NCBI GenBank assembly: GCA_009773165.1
Contig: WOUZ01000005.1
Span: 186,001 to 250,000 of the forward strand
DNA length: 64,000 nt
From: Bacteroidota bacterium
Lineage (GTDB): Bacteria > Bacteroidota > Bacteroidia > Bacteroidales > F082
Reading direction: 5' to 3'
Part shown: positions 56,948 to 64,000 of the stretch, piece by piece
Layout of the letters: each line of letters starts with the position of its first letter
How positions within the stretch are numbered: the stretch's first letter is position 1
Position numbers and translations under genes: made by a program
The notes under the pieces: model-generated
Told to the model about the DNA's origin: nothing
Seen by the model: the letters and a program-made list of their open reading frames with translations, nothing else
The model's database searches: none

Positions 56948-58876
56948 ATGACAGAAAACGAAAACCTCATCAACGAAGAGCCTCAGATGGAAGCTCCAGA
57001 AGTAGAAACTACTGTTGATGAAACCCCGGTAGTTGTAGCGCCGGTAGAAGTTCCCGCCGAAAAACCGGCAAAAGTGCGTCAGCAACCACAGGTACCAGGC
57101 GAATTTGACTGGGATGCAGTGGACAAAAAACGCGAAAAGTATTCAGTTTCCGAGCGCTCCAAGCTGGAAGAAATGTACGACAAAACCCTCAACTCTATTG
57201 GCGATCACGAAGTAATCGATGGTACTGTTGTTGGTAAAAACCCACGCGAAGTAATTGTTAACATCGGATTTAAATCTGATGGTGTTATTCCTGTTTCGGA
57301 ATTTCGCTACAATCCTAATCTTAAGATTGGTGACAAAGTGGAAGTTTATGTCGAAAATCAGGAAGGCGCAAGTGGACAGCTTGAATTGTCACATAAAAAA
57401 GCCCGTATCCTCCGTTCATGGGATCGCGTGAATGACGCTTTTGAAAAACAAGAAGTTATCAATGGTTACGTGAAATGCCGTACCAAAGGTGGTTTGATCG
57501 TTGACGTATTCGGAATTGAGGCTTTCCTTCCCGGATCACAAATCGATGTGAAACCAATCCGTGATTACGACATTTATGTTGACAAGACCATGGAATTCAA
57601 AGTAGTGAAAATCAACCAGGAATATAAGAACGTGGTTGTTTCTCACAAGGCATTGATCGAAGATGAACTCGAACAGCAAAAAACTGAAATCATCGGCAAA
57701 CTCGAAAAAGGTCAGGTTCTTGAAGGAACTGTTAAAAATATTACCTCTTATGGTGTATTTATCGACCTTGGTGGCGTTGATGGTCTTGTTCATATCACCG
57801 ACCTCTCATGGGGTCGCATCAATCATCCGGAAGAAATCGTTGAACTGGATCAGAAGATTAAGGTTGTTATCCTTGATTTCGACGACAGTAAAAAACGTAT
57901 CGCTCTCGGCTTGAAACAGTTAACTCCACATCCATGGGATGCATTGGATGAAAACCTTAAAGTTGGCGACACCGTTAAAGGTAAAGTAGTTGTTATTGCT
58001 GACTACGGCGCTTTCATCGAAATCGCTGCCGGCGTTGAAGGTTTGATCCATGTAAGTGAAATGTCATGGTCACAGCATCTGCGCACAGCTCAGGACTTCC
58101 TGAAAGTTTCTGACGAGGTGGAAGCAGTTGTTCTTACTCTCGACCGCGATGAGCGCAAAATGTCACTTGGCATGAAACAGCTCATCCCCGATCCATGGGA
58201 AAATATCAAAGGCCGTTATCCGGTTAACTCAAAACACACTGCCACTGTACGCAACTTTACCAACTTCGGTATTTTTGTTGAAATGGAAGAAGGTGTTGAT
58301 GGCCTAATTCACATATCTGACCTTTCATGGTCGAAGAAAATCAAACATCCTGCAGAATTTACCAAAGTTGGCGAAACAATTGAAGTAATTGTATTGGATG
58401 TGGATGAAGAAAACCGTCGTTTGAGCCTCGGACACAAACAATTGGAAGAAAATCCATGGGATGTTTTTGAAAGCATCTTCACTGTTGGAAGCGTTCATCA
58501 GGGAACCATCATTGGTACTTCTGATAAAGGAATGATCGTTTCTTTGCCTTACGGCGTTGAAGGATTTGCTCCAAACCGTCATCTTAAGAAAGAAGACGGC
58601 AGTCAGGCCAAGAATGATGAAACAATGGATTTCAAGGTGATTGAGTTCTCGAAAGAAAACAAAAAGATCATCCTTTCACACTCACGTATCCATGAAGATC
58701 AGGCGTTTGTTGCCCGTAATGCAGAAGCTGAAGGCAAAAATACCGATCAGAAGAATACCAAACGTGCAGTTAAAATCATCAACGAGAACCTCGAGCGCAC
58801 AACTTTAGGTGATTTAGATGTTTTAGCCGGTTTGAAAGAAGACCTTGAAAAAGAAGAAAAGTCAAAAAAGAAATAA
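56948..58876 (+). CDS. rpsA: 30S ribosomal protein S1
   Basis: A 642-residue S1 that binds mRNA on the 30S subunit. An acidic, Val/Pro-rich N-terminus of about 70 residues precedes six S1 domains at about 78-148, 165-230, 253-325, 340-412, 427-499 and 515-583; domains 3 to 5 show the classic VDGLVHITDLSW, VEGLIHVSEMSW and VDGLIHISDLSW cores. A Lys/Glu-rich tail ends the protein. Codon use is more C-ending than in its neighbours, as expected of a highly expressed gene. It has a clear promoter, a leader with a palindrome, and a strong terminator. Confidence 0.96.
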   Translation: MTENENLINEEPQMEAPEVETTVDETPVVVAPVEVPAEKPAKVRQQPQVPGEFDWDAVDKKREKYSVSERSKLEEMYDKTLNSIGDHEVIDGTVVGKNPREVIVNIGFKSDGVIPVSEFRYNPNLKIGDKVEVYVENQEGASGQLELSHKKARILRSWDRVNDAFEKQEVINGYVKCRTKGGLIVDVFGIEAFLPGSQIDVKPIRDYDIYVDKTMEFKVVKINQEYKNVVVSHKALIEDELEQQKTEIIGKLEKGQVLEGTVKNITSYGVFIDLGGVDGLVHITDLSWGRINHPEEIVELDQKIKVVILDFDDSKKRIALGLKQLTPHPWDALDENLKVGDTVKGKVVVIADYGAFIEIAAGVEGLIHVSEMSWSQHLRTAQDFLKVSDEVEAVVLTLDRDERKMSLGMKQLIPDPWENIKGRYPVNSKHTATVRNFTNFGIFVEMEEGVDGLIHISDLSWSKKIKHPAEFTKVGETIEVIVLDVDEENRRLSLGHKQLEENPWDVFESIFTVGSVHQGTIIGTSDKGMIVSLPYGVEGFAPNRHLKKEDGSQAKNDETMDFKVIEFSKENKKIILSHSRIHEDQAFVARNAEAEGKNTDQKNTKRAVKIINENLERTTLGDLDVLAGLKEDLEKEEKSKKK

Positions 58877-58897
58877 TCACTTTTGATTAGATACAAC

Positions 58898-58931
58898 AAA
58901 CCACGTCCTTCAAACGACGTGGTTTTTTTTT
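58898..58931 (+). terminator. Intrinsic terminator of rpsA
   Basis: AAACCACGTC (58898-58907) pairs with GACGTGGTTT (58916-58925) around an eight-base loop and continues in an unbroken T-run. Confidence 0.88.
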
Positions 58932-58948
58932 GCTTTTAAACTGAGCTT

Positions 58949-60484
58949 TTATGCCTGACTGACAAAATGCAAAGCTGTCCGTACCCCATCAGCAGCGCTG
59001 GAAATGATTCCACCTGCATAACCGCTTCCCTCACCCATCATAAAAAGATTTGTAAAACCAACACAACGTCCTCCTTCTTCGCGCAGTACCTGTATGGGTG
59101 ATGATGTTTTACTTTCTAAACCCAATAAATTTCCAGTGGTAAATGCTTGCATCTTACGGTCAAAATCAAGCAGCCCAGCTTTCATTGCCTGTGTGACGGA
59201 TTCAGGCAAAAACTGCCATAAAGGAAGTGGCTCAACGCCAAGTGGGTAGCTCGATTCCATTTTTTTTGTCCGAAGTTTTTGGTCGATAAAGTCACGGATA
59301 TTACAAGCCGGGGCAGCATATTTTTGTGTCAAACTGAAAAATTTACGTTCCAGTTGTTCAACCAAATCAAGTGCTTCCAACGGACTGACAGACTTTGAGG
59401 CCAAAACGTCAGGATGAATACCCGCCACACATGCAGCGTTGGCAAAATGTCCGTCACGCTTGAAGTAGCTCATGCCATTGACGATATTTGTATCTTCATA
59501 AGCAGTGGCCGGAACAACCATTCCGCCTGGGCACATGCAAAAAGAATATACCTGATGTTTTCCATCGCCAGCCGAAGTTAGCCTGTATTCTGCAGCTTTC
59601 ACCCCGGGCAAACGAGGCTTCCCCCATTGTGCGATATTTATTACGTCCTGCTGGTGTTCCATTCTGCTTCCCAAAGCAAAATTTTTCGTCCTGAAAGCAA
59701 CCCCGCGACGAAGTAGCATGCGGTAAGTTTCGTATGCTGAATGACCCGGAGCAATGAAAACTGCCACAGGACTGTAACTTCCTTTGTCGGTAATCACTTC
59801 CTCCACCCTGCCATCTTTTACACGAATATCAGTAAGGGTGGTTTCAAAAGTCATTGTCCCTCCCAATTTTTGAAATGCAAGGCGTAAATTTTTGACGATC
59901 TTTTTCAAATTATCTGTCCCAAGATGAGGGTGTGCCATGTATTCAATTTCCCTCGGAGCACCAGCTTCGACATAAGATGAAAGGATAAATTGCTTTTCAA
60001 TCGAAATATGTTTAGATCGTGACGTGAGTTTCCCATCGCTAAAAGTTCCTGCTCCACCTTCACCAAAGGCATAATTTCCCAAAGGGTTGAAAACTCCATC
60101 TTGTTCAAACTGTTCAATTCCTTTGCTACGCTTCTCAACTTCCGACCCTCTGTCAATCATAATCACCTTAAATCCAGCTTTCTGCAAAACATAAGCACAA
60201 AAAAATCCTGCAGGTCCATTTCCAACAACAACAACTTCTTTTTCCTTTCCTATATTTGGAATTGACAACAACTCCTTTTCCGATTGAATAGCACCTTTAA
60301 TTTCTTCAGAAAAAACACCAACGCTTAAGAGCCAATGTATAGCCGATTTGTTGCGGGCATCAAGGCTTTTATTTTCAATCTGAAAACTAAACTGTTTGAT
60401 ATGCAATTCCTTAGAGATACTTTTTCTAAGCATTTCATCGGTATAATCAGTAGGAACTTTTACCGTAATCGTTTTAAAACCCAT
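58949..60484 (-). CDS. FAD-dependent dehydrogenase of the COG2509 type
   Basis: A 511-residue flavoprotein. A small N-terminal domain (~1-80; KVPTDYTDEMLRKSIS) precedes the FAD-binding motif VVVGNGPAGFFCAYVLQKAG near residue 85. GGAGTFSDGKLTSR near residue 144, SFCMCPGGMVVPAT near residue 317, and the C-terminal MGEGSGYAGGIISSAADG with the second FAD contact are characteristic of this family of uncharacterised dehydrogenases. There is no membrane segment. It is convergent with rpsA. The substrate is unknown. Confidence 0.88.
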   Translation of the reverse strand: MGFKTITVKVPTDYTDEMLRKSISKELHIKQFSFQIENKSLDARNKSAIHWLLSVGVFSEEIKGAIQSEKELLSIPNIGKEKEVVVVGNGPAGFFCAYVLQKAGFKVIMIDRGSEVEKRSKGIEQFEQDGVFNPLGNYAFGEGGAGTFSDGKLTSRSKHISIEKQFILSSYVEAGAPREIEYMAHPHLGTDNLKKIVKNLRLAFQKLGGTMTFETTLTDIRVKDGRVEEVITDKGSYSPVAVFIAPGHSAYETYRMLLRRGVAFRTKNFALGSRMEHQQDVINIAQWGKPRLPGVKAAEYRLTSAGDGKHQVYSFCMCPGGMVVPATAYEDTNIVNGMSYFKRDGHFANAACVAGIHPDVLASKSVSPLEALDLVEQLERKFFSLTQKYAAPACNIRDFIDQKLRTKKMESSYPLGVEPLPLWQFLPESVTQAMKAGLLDFDRKMQAFTTGNLLGLESKTSSPIQVLREEGGRCVGFTNLFMMGEGSGYAGGIISSAADGVRTALHFVSQA

Positions 60485-60506
60485 GCTGTAAGTAATTGTA
60501 AAGAAG

Positions 60507-60514
60507 CAAAGATA
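60507..60514 (-). promoter_or_regulatory. Probable -7 box (TATCTTTG) before the FAD-dependent dehydrogenase
   Basis: An exact TAnnTTTG octamer on the minus strand, 22 bases upstream of the ATG. Just upstream on that strand is a seven-base inverted repeat GATTTCA/TGAAATC (60534-60557). Confidence 0.4.
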
Positions 60515-60670
60515 AAATTTTCAGCCGATTGTGGATTTCAATTTTGCAGCTGAAATCGAAGTCGCTGCTTGCTTTTGAGGTTACAATACTGTCAAAGAAA
60601 TCATTTCGGTTGTATTCATATGTTTGAAATATCTGATCGCCGGGTAAGAGCAAATGACTAATTTTGAAAA

Positions 60671-61591
60671 ATGATACCATTTCGAATTACAATAGTAGGT
60701 TCTGGCTCTGCCATTCCCACCTTACAGCGTGCTGCTACCAGTCAGGTAGTTCAATACAATGGCACAACACTTTTGATTGATTGCGCGGAAGGGACACAAA
60801 TACAACTGAAAAAACTGAAAATAAGTATTATGCGCATCGACCATGTCTTTATCAGTCACTTGCATGGCGATCATTACTTTGGCCTTATAGGACTCATCAA
60901 CACGCTACATCTTATTGGAAGAACCAATCCACTTACAATTTTCGGACCTTCTGAACTTATCGATATTCTCAACCTTCAACTGAAAGCTTCAGACACAAAA
61001 CTTCGTTATACGATTCATTTCAACGCATTGCAGACAGATGGGAAGCAATTAATTTTTGAAGACAAAAACCTTCGGTATTATTCGTTTCCTGTAATACATC
61101 GCATCCCAACCTGGGGATTTTTGTTCGAAGAAAAAGAAACAGAGCGACAAATCAATCCACTCTTTGTAGCACAACAAAAGCTGGATATTCCAACAATAAA
61201 AGCAATAAAATCAGGAAGTGATTATACAGATGGAAATGGAAATACTGTTGCTAACAATTTGATTACCTTTCCTCTAGATAAAAGGAGAAGTTATGCTTTT
61301 TGCACTGACACCTCTTTCGATGAGCGATTGGCTACCTATTTCAATGGTGTATCAGTGTTGTATTATGAGGCTACTTTTATGCATCACATGGCTGATACTG
61401 CAGCTGAAACATTTCACTCAACAAGCAAGCAAGCTGCACAAATGGCGCTTATTGCCAATGCTGAGAAACTCCTGATCGGTCATTTCTCTTCACGCTACAC
61501 AGACCTGCAGCCGCTTCTGGATGAGAGCAGGGCAGTGTTTCCCAATACAGATCTGGCATTGGATGGAAATGTTTTTGAAATAGCAGTTTGA
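60671..61591 (+). CDS. rnz: Ribonuclease Z
   Basis: A 306-residue metallo-beta-lactamase-fold endonuclease that trims tRNA 3' ends. The zinc motif FISHLHGDHYFGL lies near residue 60, IHRIPTWGFLFEE near residue 140, the CTDTSFDE aspartate near residue 214, and LIGHFSSRYTD near residue 275. The N-terminus ITIVGSGSAIPTLQR is typical. Its tRNA substrates that lack an encoded CCA, such as the tRNA-Gln in this window, require this enzyme. A TAATTTTG octamer at 60660-60667 ends three bases before the ATG. Confidence 0.94.
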   Translation: MIPFRITIVGSGSAIPTLQRAATSQVVQYNGTTLLIDCAEGTQIQLKKLKISIMRIDHVFISHLHGDHYFGLIGLINTLHLIGRTNPLTIFGPSELIDILNLQLKASDTKLRYTIHFNALQTDGKQLIFEDKNLRYYSFPVIHRIPTWGFLFEEKETERQINPLFVAQQKLDIPTIKAIKSGSDYTDGNGNTVANNLITFPLDKRRSYAFCTDTSFDERLATYFNGVSVLYYEATFMHHMADTAAETFHSTSKQAAQMALIANAEKLLIGHFSSRYTDLQPLLDESRAVFPNTDLALDGNVFEIAV

Positions 61592-61638
61592 GAATTACTT
61601 TTTGATTTTTGTGATCAGTAAAGATTCAGAAAGCCGTT

Positions 61639-61830
61639 TCAAAACTTTACCAAAGACAGCAACTGCGAAAAAATAATCATCAGCACCAAAGCGGTAGGAT
61701 AAACGGTGGCATAGCCAACCGATGGTGCATCGCTTTCGGTTTTGCTATCAATGGCAGCCAGACCAGGAATGATTGTCAAAGACTTTGTTTTCTCATACAC
61801 TATTTCTGCAGGATTATATTTTCTAAACAT
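61639..61830 (-). pseudogene. 3' remnant of a YidE/AspT-type transporter gene
   Basis: A 63-residue frame. Its C-terminal half, IPGLAAIDSKTESDAPSVGY followed by ATVYPTALVLMIIFSQLL, matches the extreme C-terminus of the YidE/AspT (Asp-Al exchanger) transporter family, full members of which exceed 500 residues. Everything upstream of that tail is missing. The ATG is preceded by AAGGAGT, an unusually good Shine-Dalgarno-like sequence for this genome, so translation is possible. I read it as the leftover of a deleted transporter gene. Confidence 0.55.
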
Positions 61831-61922
61831 ACTCCTTATGATTACATTATTACTTTCTGATTACATTCAAGCTATATGTTTAACGAGATGAAAAACAAAT
61901 CGACAAAAACTGATCTATGAAA

Positions 61923-64000
61923 TTAAAATGAAAACTTAACACCTAAAACTACCTTCGATGGTCTTAATCGTTCAAACAATTCATAATATGAATAGGATGA
62001 ATAATAAAATGAGTAAACGCCATAATTATTAAAGATATTATCCCATCGAAATTCCAGTTCAATTCTCTTTCGTGGTATGCTATAGCGATAAAAAAAGTCA
62101 GCAACATAGTAAACATTTCCATTAAATCGATTATACTTGTTTGATAAGCTAAATAAATGATTATCAAAGGGAAATCCAAACACTTTTAATTGATGACTAA
62201 ATAAGCCAAAGTTATTCTCAGTATTATAATTGTTTTTATTTTTTTGAATTTCAGCTTTGAAAAGATACTCTGTTTTTAACCATCTTGTTACATTTAACAA
62301 AACTTCTGGACTTATGATTAAAATCAGATTCTTAGTTTTCATTTTTGCACTGTTGACAAAAGATAGCCTTGATAGAGAAACTCCAGAAATATTACAACTT
62401 ATCGTAGATCTGATAGTTGGATAAAACTTGCTAAGCCTAATTTTTAAAAAATGAGAAACACTTTGATTAGGATATTCTATAGCATTTGTAACAAAAGTGC
62501 CGTTTGCATCAAGAGCACTGCTTAAGCTGTAATTATCGTGATTCTGAGTTAAAGTATAACTTAACGATTGAGAAAACGAGGTAAAAACATTTCTATATGA
62601 AAGAAGTATTGAACCTTGTGTCTTTTTTGAGATAAGGATTGGCAATTCATTTTTTCCTAATGTACGATAGTTACGCAAGATATATCCATCATAAAAATCA
62701 TTTGTCCCAACAATGTTGTTAGTAGTGGCAAATGATGCATGCAGTTTCCAAAAATTTGAGATTTCATATGAAAAAGAAATACGGGGATTGAAAAAAATTC
62801 TTGAGAGGCTTTTCCTTTCAACTACTCTTTGTGAATCCAGTATTGAATTTTGAAAACTTACCGGCAGGTTAGCTTCAATCGTAAAATTTCTTGCGATGTA
62901 TTGGAATTCATTAAGAATATTCAACTCAATTTTATTAGCGTCAATTTTATTGATATACGACTCACCTGCCGAAATCGTTGAATCTTTATTAGTTTTAAAT
63001 AATTCTGAATTACTAAATTGCTTCGAGTATAAAAACCCAAGACGTGGTGAAAAATAAAAATTACCCCAATTATAACTGACACCTATAGTGTTATTTGTGA
63101 AAATTCGATCTAAATAAACAACTTGTTTATTCGCGCTAAATGTCAAGCTATCATTGATCAAGTTTTTAAACTGACCTGGTGAAACGTTCAAATTTTCTGA
63201 TAATTTTGAATAGCGAAATACACTTGACAGACTTACAAGCCTATTGTTATATGGTAAAATTACCGTCAAATCATTGTTTATTGATAGAGATGGTTTAGTA
63301 TACATTTGTAATATCTCATCCCCATTAATATTTATATTTTCATCTTCGTTGTTGCAGACTGATTTTATGTTTAACCCATTATTAAAATAAACATTCTTCG
63401 TGTTTTTTTCTGCAGAAATCGTTGTTGTAAAATTTTTATAATGAAAACGAGATTCTACTTTTTCCTGTAATGCGATGGTATCATGGGCCAGAAAAAATGT
63501 ATTACTTAAACTTCGAAAATTCCAATTCTTATCGTTTAAGTATGAAACCCCAATTCTAAATTGGGTACCATTGTTATTAGCTGTTAGTAAATTAGAATTC
63601 AGGAGATATGTTTCATTAAACTTTTTAGATTTATCGTTGAAAAGTGTGGAATTATCAAAGCTTAATGCCAATAAACCATCTTCCATATTATTGTCTAGAT
63701 TTAACAAAGTCTCAGAATTATTATGTGATAAAAGCTGATTTGCTAATTCAATTCCAGTATTGTTTGTTTGTAAAGAAGTAAGAATTTGTAAATCTGGTCT
63801 AAGTGTTATAGGGGTAAGATTCGCTTCCCAAAGAGCAGGTGCGTATCCTATTCCTACCTTACCGATTCCAGTTGTAATTTGCTTTGTTTTTAGCTTTAAA
63901 TTTATCGCAGCTTGTGGTGTATATGACCGATCACGCAGAACACTTATTGGCTGATGGTTTTCAAATACCTCAATAGTTGAAACAGAATTATAAGGTAAGT
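61923..64000 (-). CDS. TonB-dependent receptor, C-terminal part (5' end beyond the window)
   Basis: The frame is open from the window edge to the stop at 61923, about 692 residues, so the N-terminus is cut off. The first visible stretch resembles the end of a plug domain: STIEVFENHQPISVLRD, AAINLKLKTK, GKVGIGYAPALWEANLTPI and LQTNNTGIELANQLLSHNN. The rest is beta-barrel, with alternating aromatic strands and a terminal strand RPSKVVLGVKFSF. This is the pattern of SusC/RagA-like or carboxypeptidase-regulatory TonB receptors in Bacteroidota. The substrate is unknown. Confidence 0.8.
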   Translation of the reverse strand, partial: LPYNSVSTIEVFENHQPISVLRDRSYTPQAAINLKLKTKQITTGIGKVGIGYAPALWEANLTPITLRPDLQILTSLQTNNTGIELANQLLSHNNSETLLNLDNNMEDGLLALSFDNSTLFNDKSKKFNETYLLNSNLLTANNNGTQFRIGVSYLNDKNWNFRSLSNTFFLAHDTIALQEKVESRFHYKNFTTTISAEKNTKNVYFNNGLNIKSVCNNEDENININGDEILQMYTKPSLSINNDLTVILPYNNRLVSLSSVFRYSKLSENLNVSPGQFKNLINDSLTFSANKQVVYLDRIFTNNTIGVSYNWGNFYFSPRLGFLYSKQFSNSELFKTNKDSTISAGESYINKIDANKIELNILNEFQYIARNFTIEANLPVSFQNSILDSQRVVERKSLSRIFFNPRISFSYEISNFWKLHASFATTNNIVGTNDFYDGYILRNYRTLGKNELPILISKKTQGSILLSYRNVFTSFSQSLSYTLTQNHDNYSLSSALDANGTFVTNAIEYPNQSVSHFLKIRLSKFYPTIRSTISCNISGVSLSRLSFVNSAKMKTKNLILIISPEVLLNVTRWLKTEYLFKAEIQKNKNNYNTENNFGLFSHQLKVFGFPFDNHLFSLSNKYNRFNGNVYYVADFFYRYSIPRKRIELEFRWDNIFNNYGVYSFYYSSYSYYELFERLRPSKVVLGVKFSF

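Noticed and set aside
63705-63707. TTG as the start of the TonB receptor gene
   Set aside because: The frame stays open to the window edge and the upstream residues match the plug-barrel junction, so the gene is simply cut by the window.

Overview
The window is bacterial chromosome from a member of the Bacteroidota, most likely an environmental, Bacteroidales/Marinilabiliales-like lineage. This rests on a PorQ type IX secretion protein, a T9SS-type C-terminal sorting tail, a short primary sigma factor, a SusC/RagA-style TonB receptor fragment, and repeated promoters of the Bacteroidota type (TTG, 18-20 bases, then TAnnTTTG) with almost no strong Shine-Dalgarno sites. No rRNA, CRISPR array, prophage or intact insertion sequence was seen. 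The only RNA gene found is one tRNA-Gln.

Layout. 1-6.4 kb: the end of a secreted DUF1028 protein, porQ, recF with its DUF721 partner, a hypC-hypD-hypE set for [NiFe]-hydrogenase maturation, and an orphan zinc-ribbon protein. 6.6-14.5 kb, minus strand: pepD, a single-domain response regulator, rpe, the primary sigma factor, pnp, rpsO and a cation/proton antiporter. 14.9-18.8 kb: a carotenoid operon (crtI, crtB, unknown gene, idi, crtZ) without a visible lycopene cyclase. 18.9-29 kb: a possible PD-(D/E)xK-like protein, an LpxH-like phosphatase with a glycosyltransferase, a lipoprotein with typA, lplA, a DUF1338 protein, a large FAD/Fe-S lactate-dehydrogenase-like enzyme and a detached flavoprotein dimerisation domain. 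29-36.8 kb: the rimP-nusA-infB operon with a terminator-like hairpin in its leader, tRNA-Gln, ychF and purine nucleoside phosphorylase.

The most distinctive region is 36.9-56.6 kb: seven consecutive minus-strand genes coding for six large sensor histidine kinases and one CheB-CheR-PAS fusion. Two kinases are hybrids with a C-terminal receiver, one carries a periplasmic solute-binding domain, one a CHASE domain, and one a PAS domain with a four-cysteine motif. No DNA-binding response regulator, chemoreceptor, CheA or CheW lies nearby, so the output is unknown. This is the best candidate in the window for an undescribed signalling system, although each domain is familiar.

56.6-64 kb: rpsA with a clear promoter and a palindrome in its leader, a flavoprotein, ribonuclease Z, a remnant of a YidE/AspT-type transporter, and the C-terminal two thirds or so of a TonB-dependent receptor that runs off the window.

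All functions are read from motifs and family resemblance in the translated sequence; no database search was run. Residue positions are approximate unless a single residue is named.
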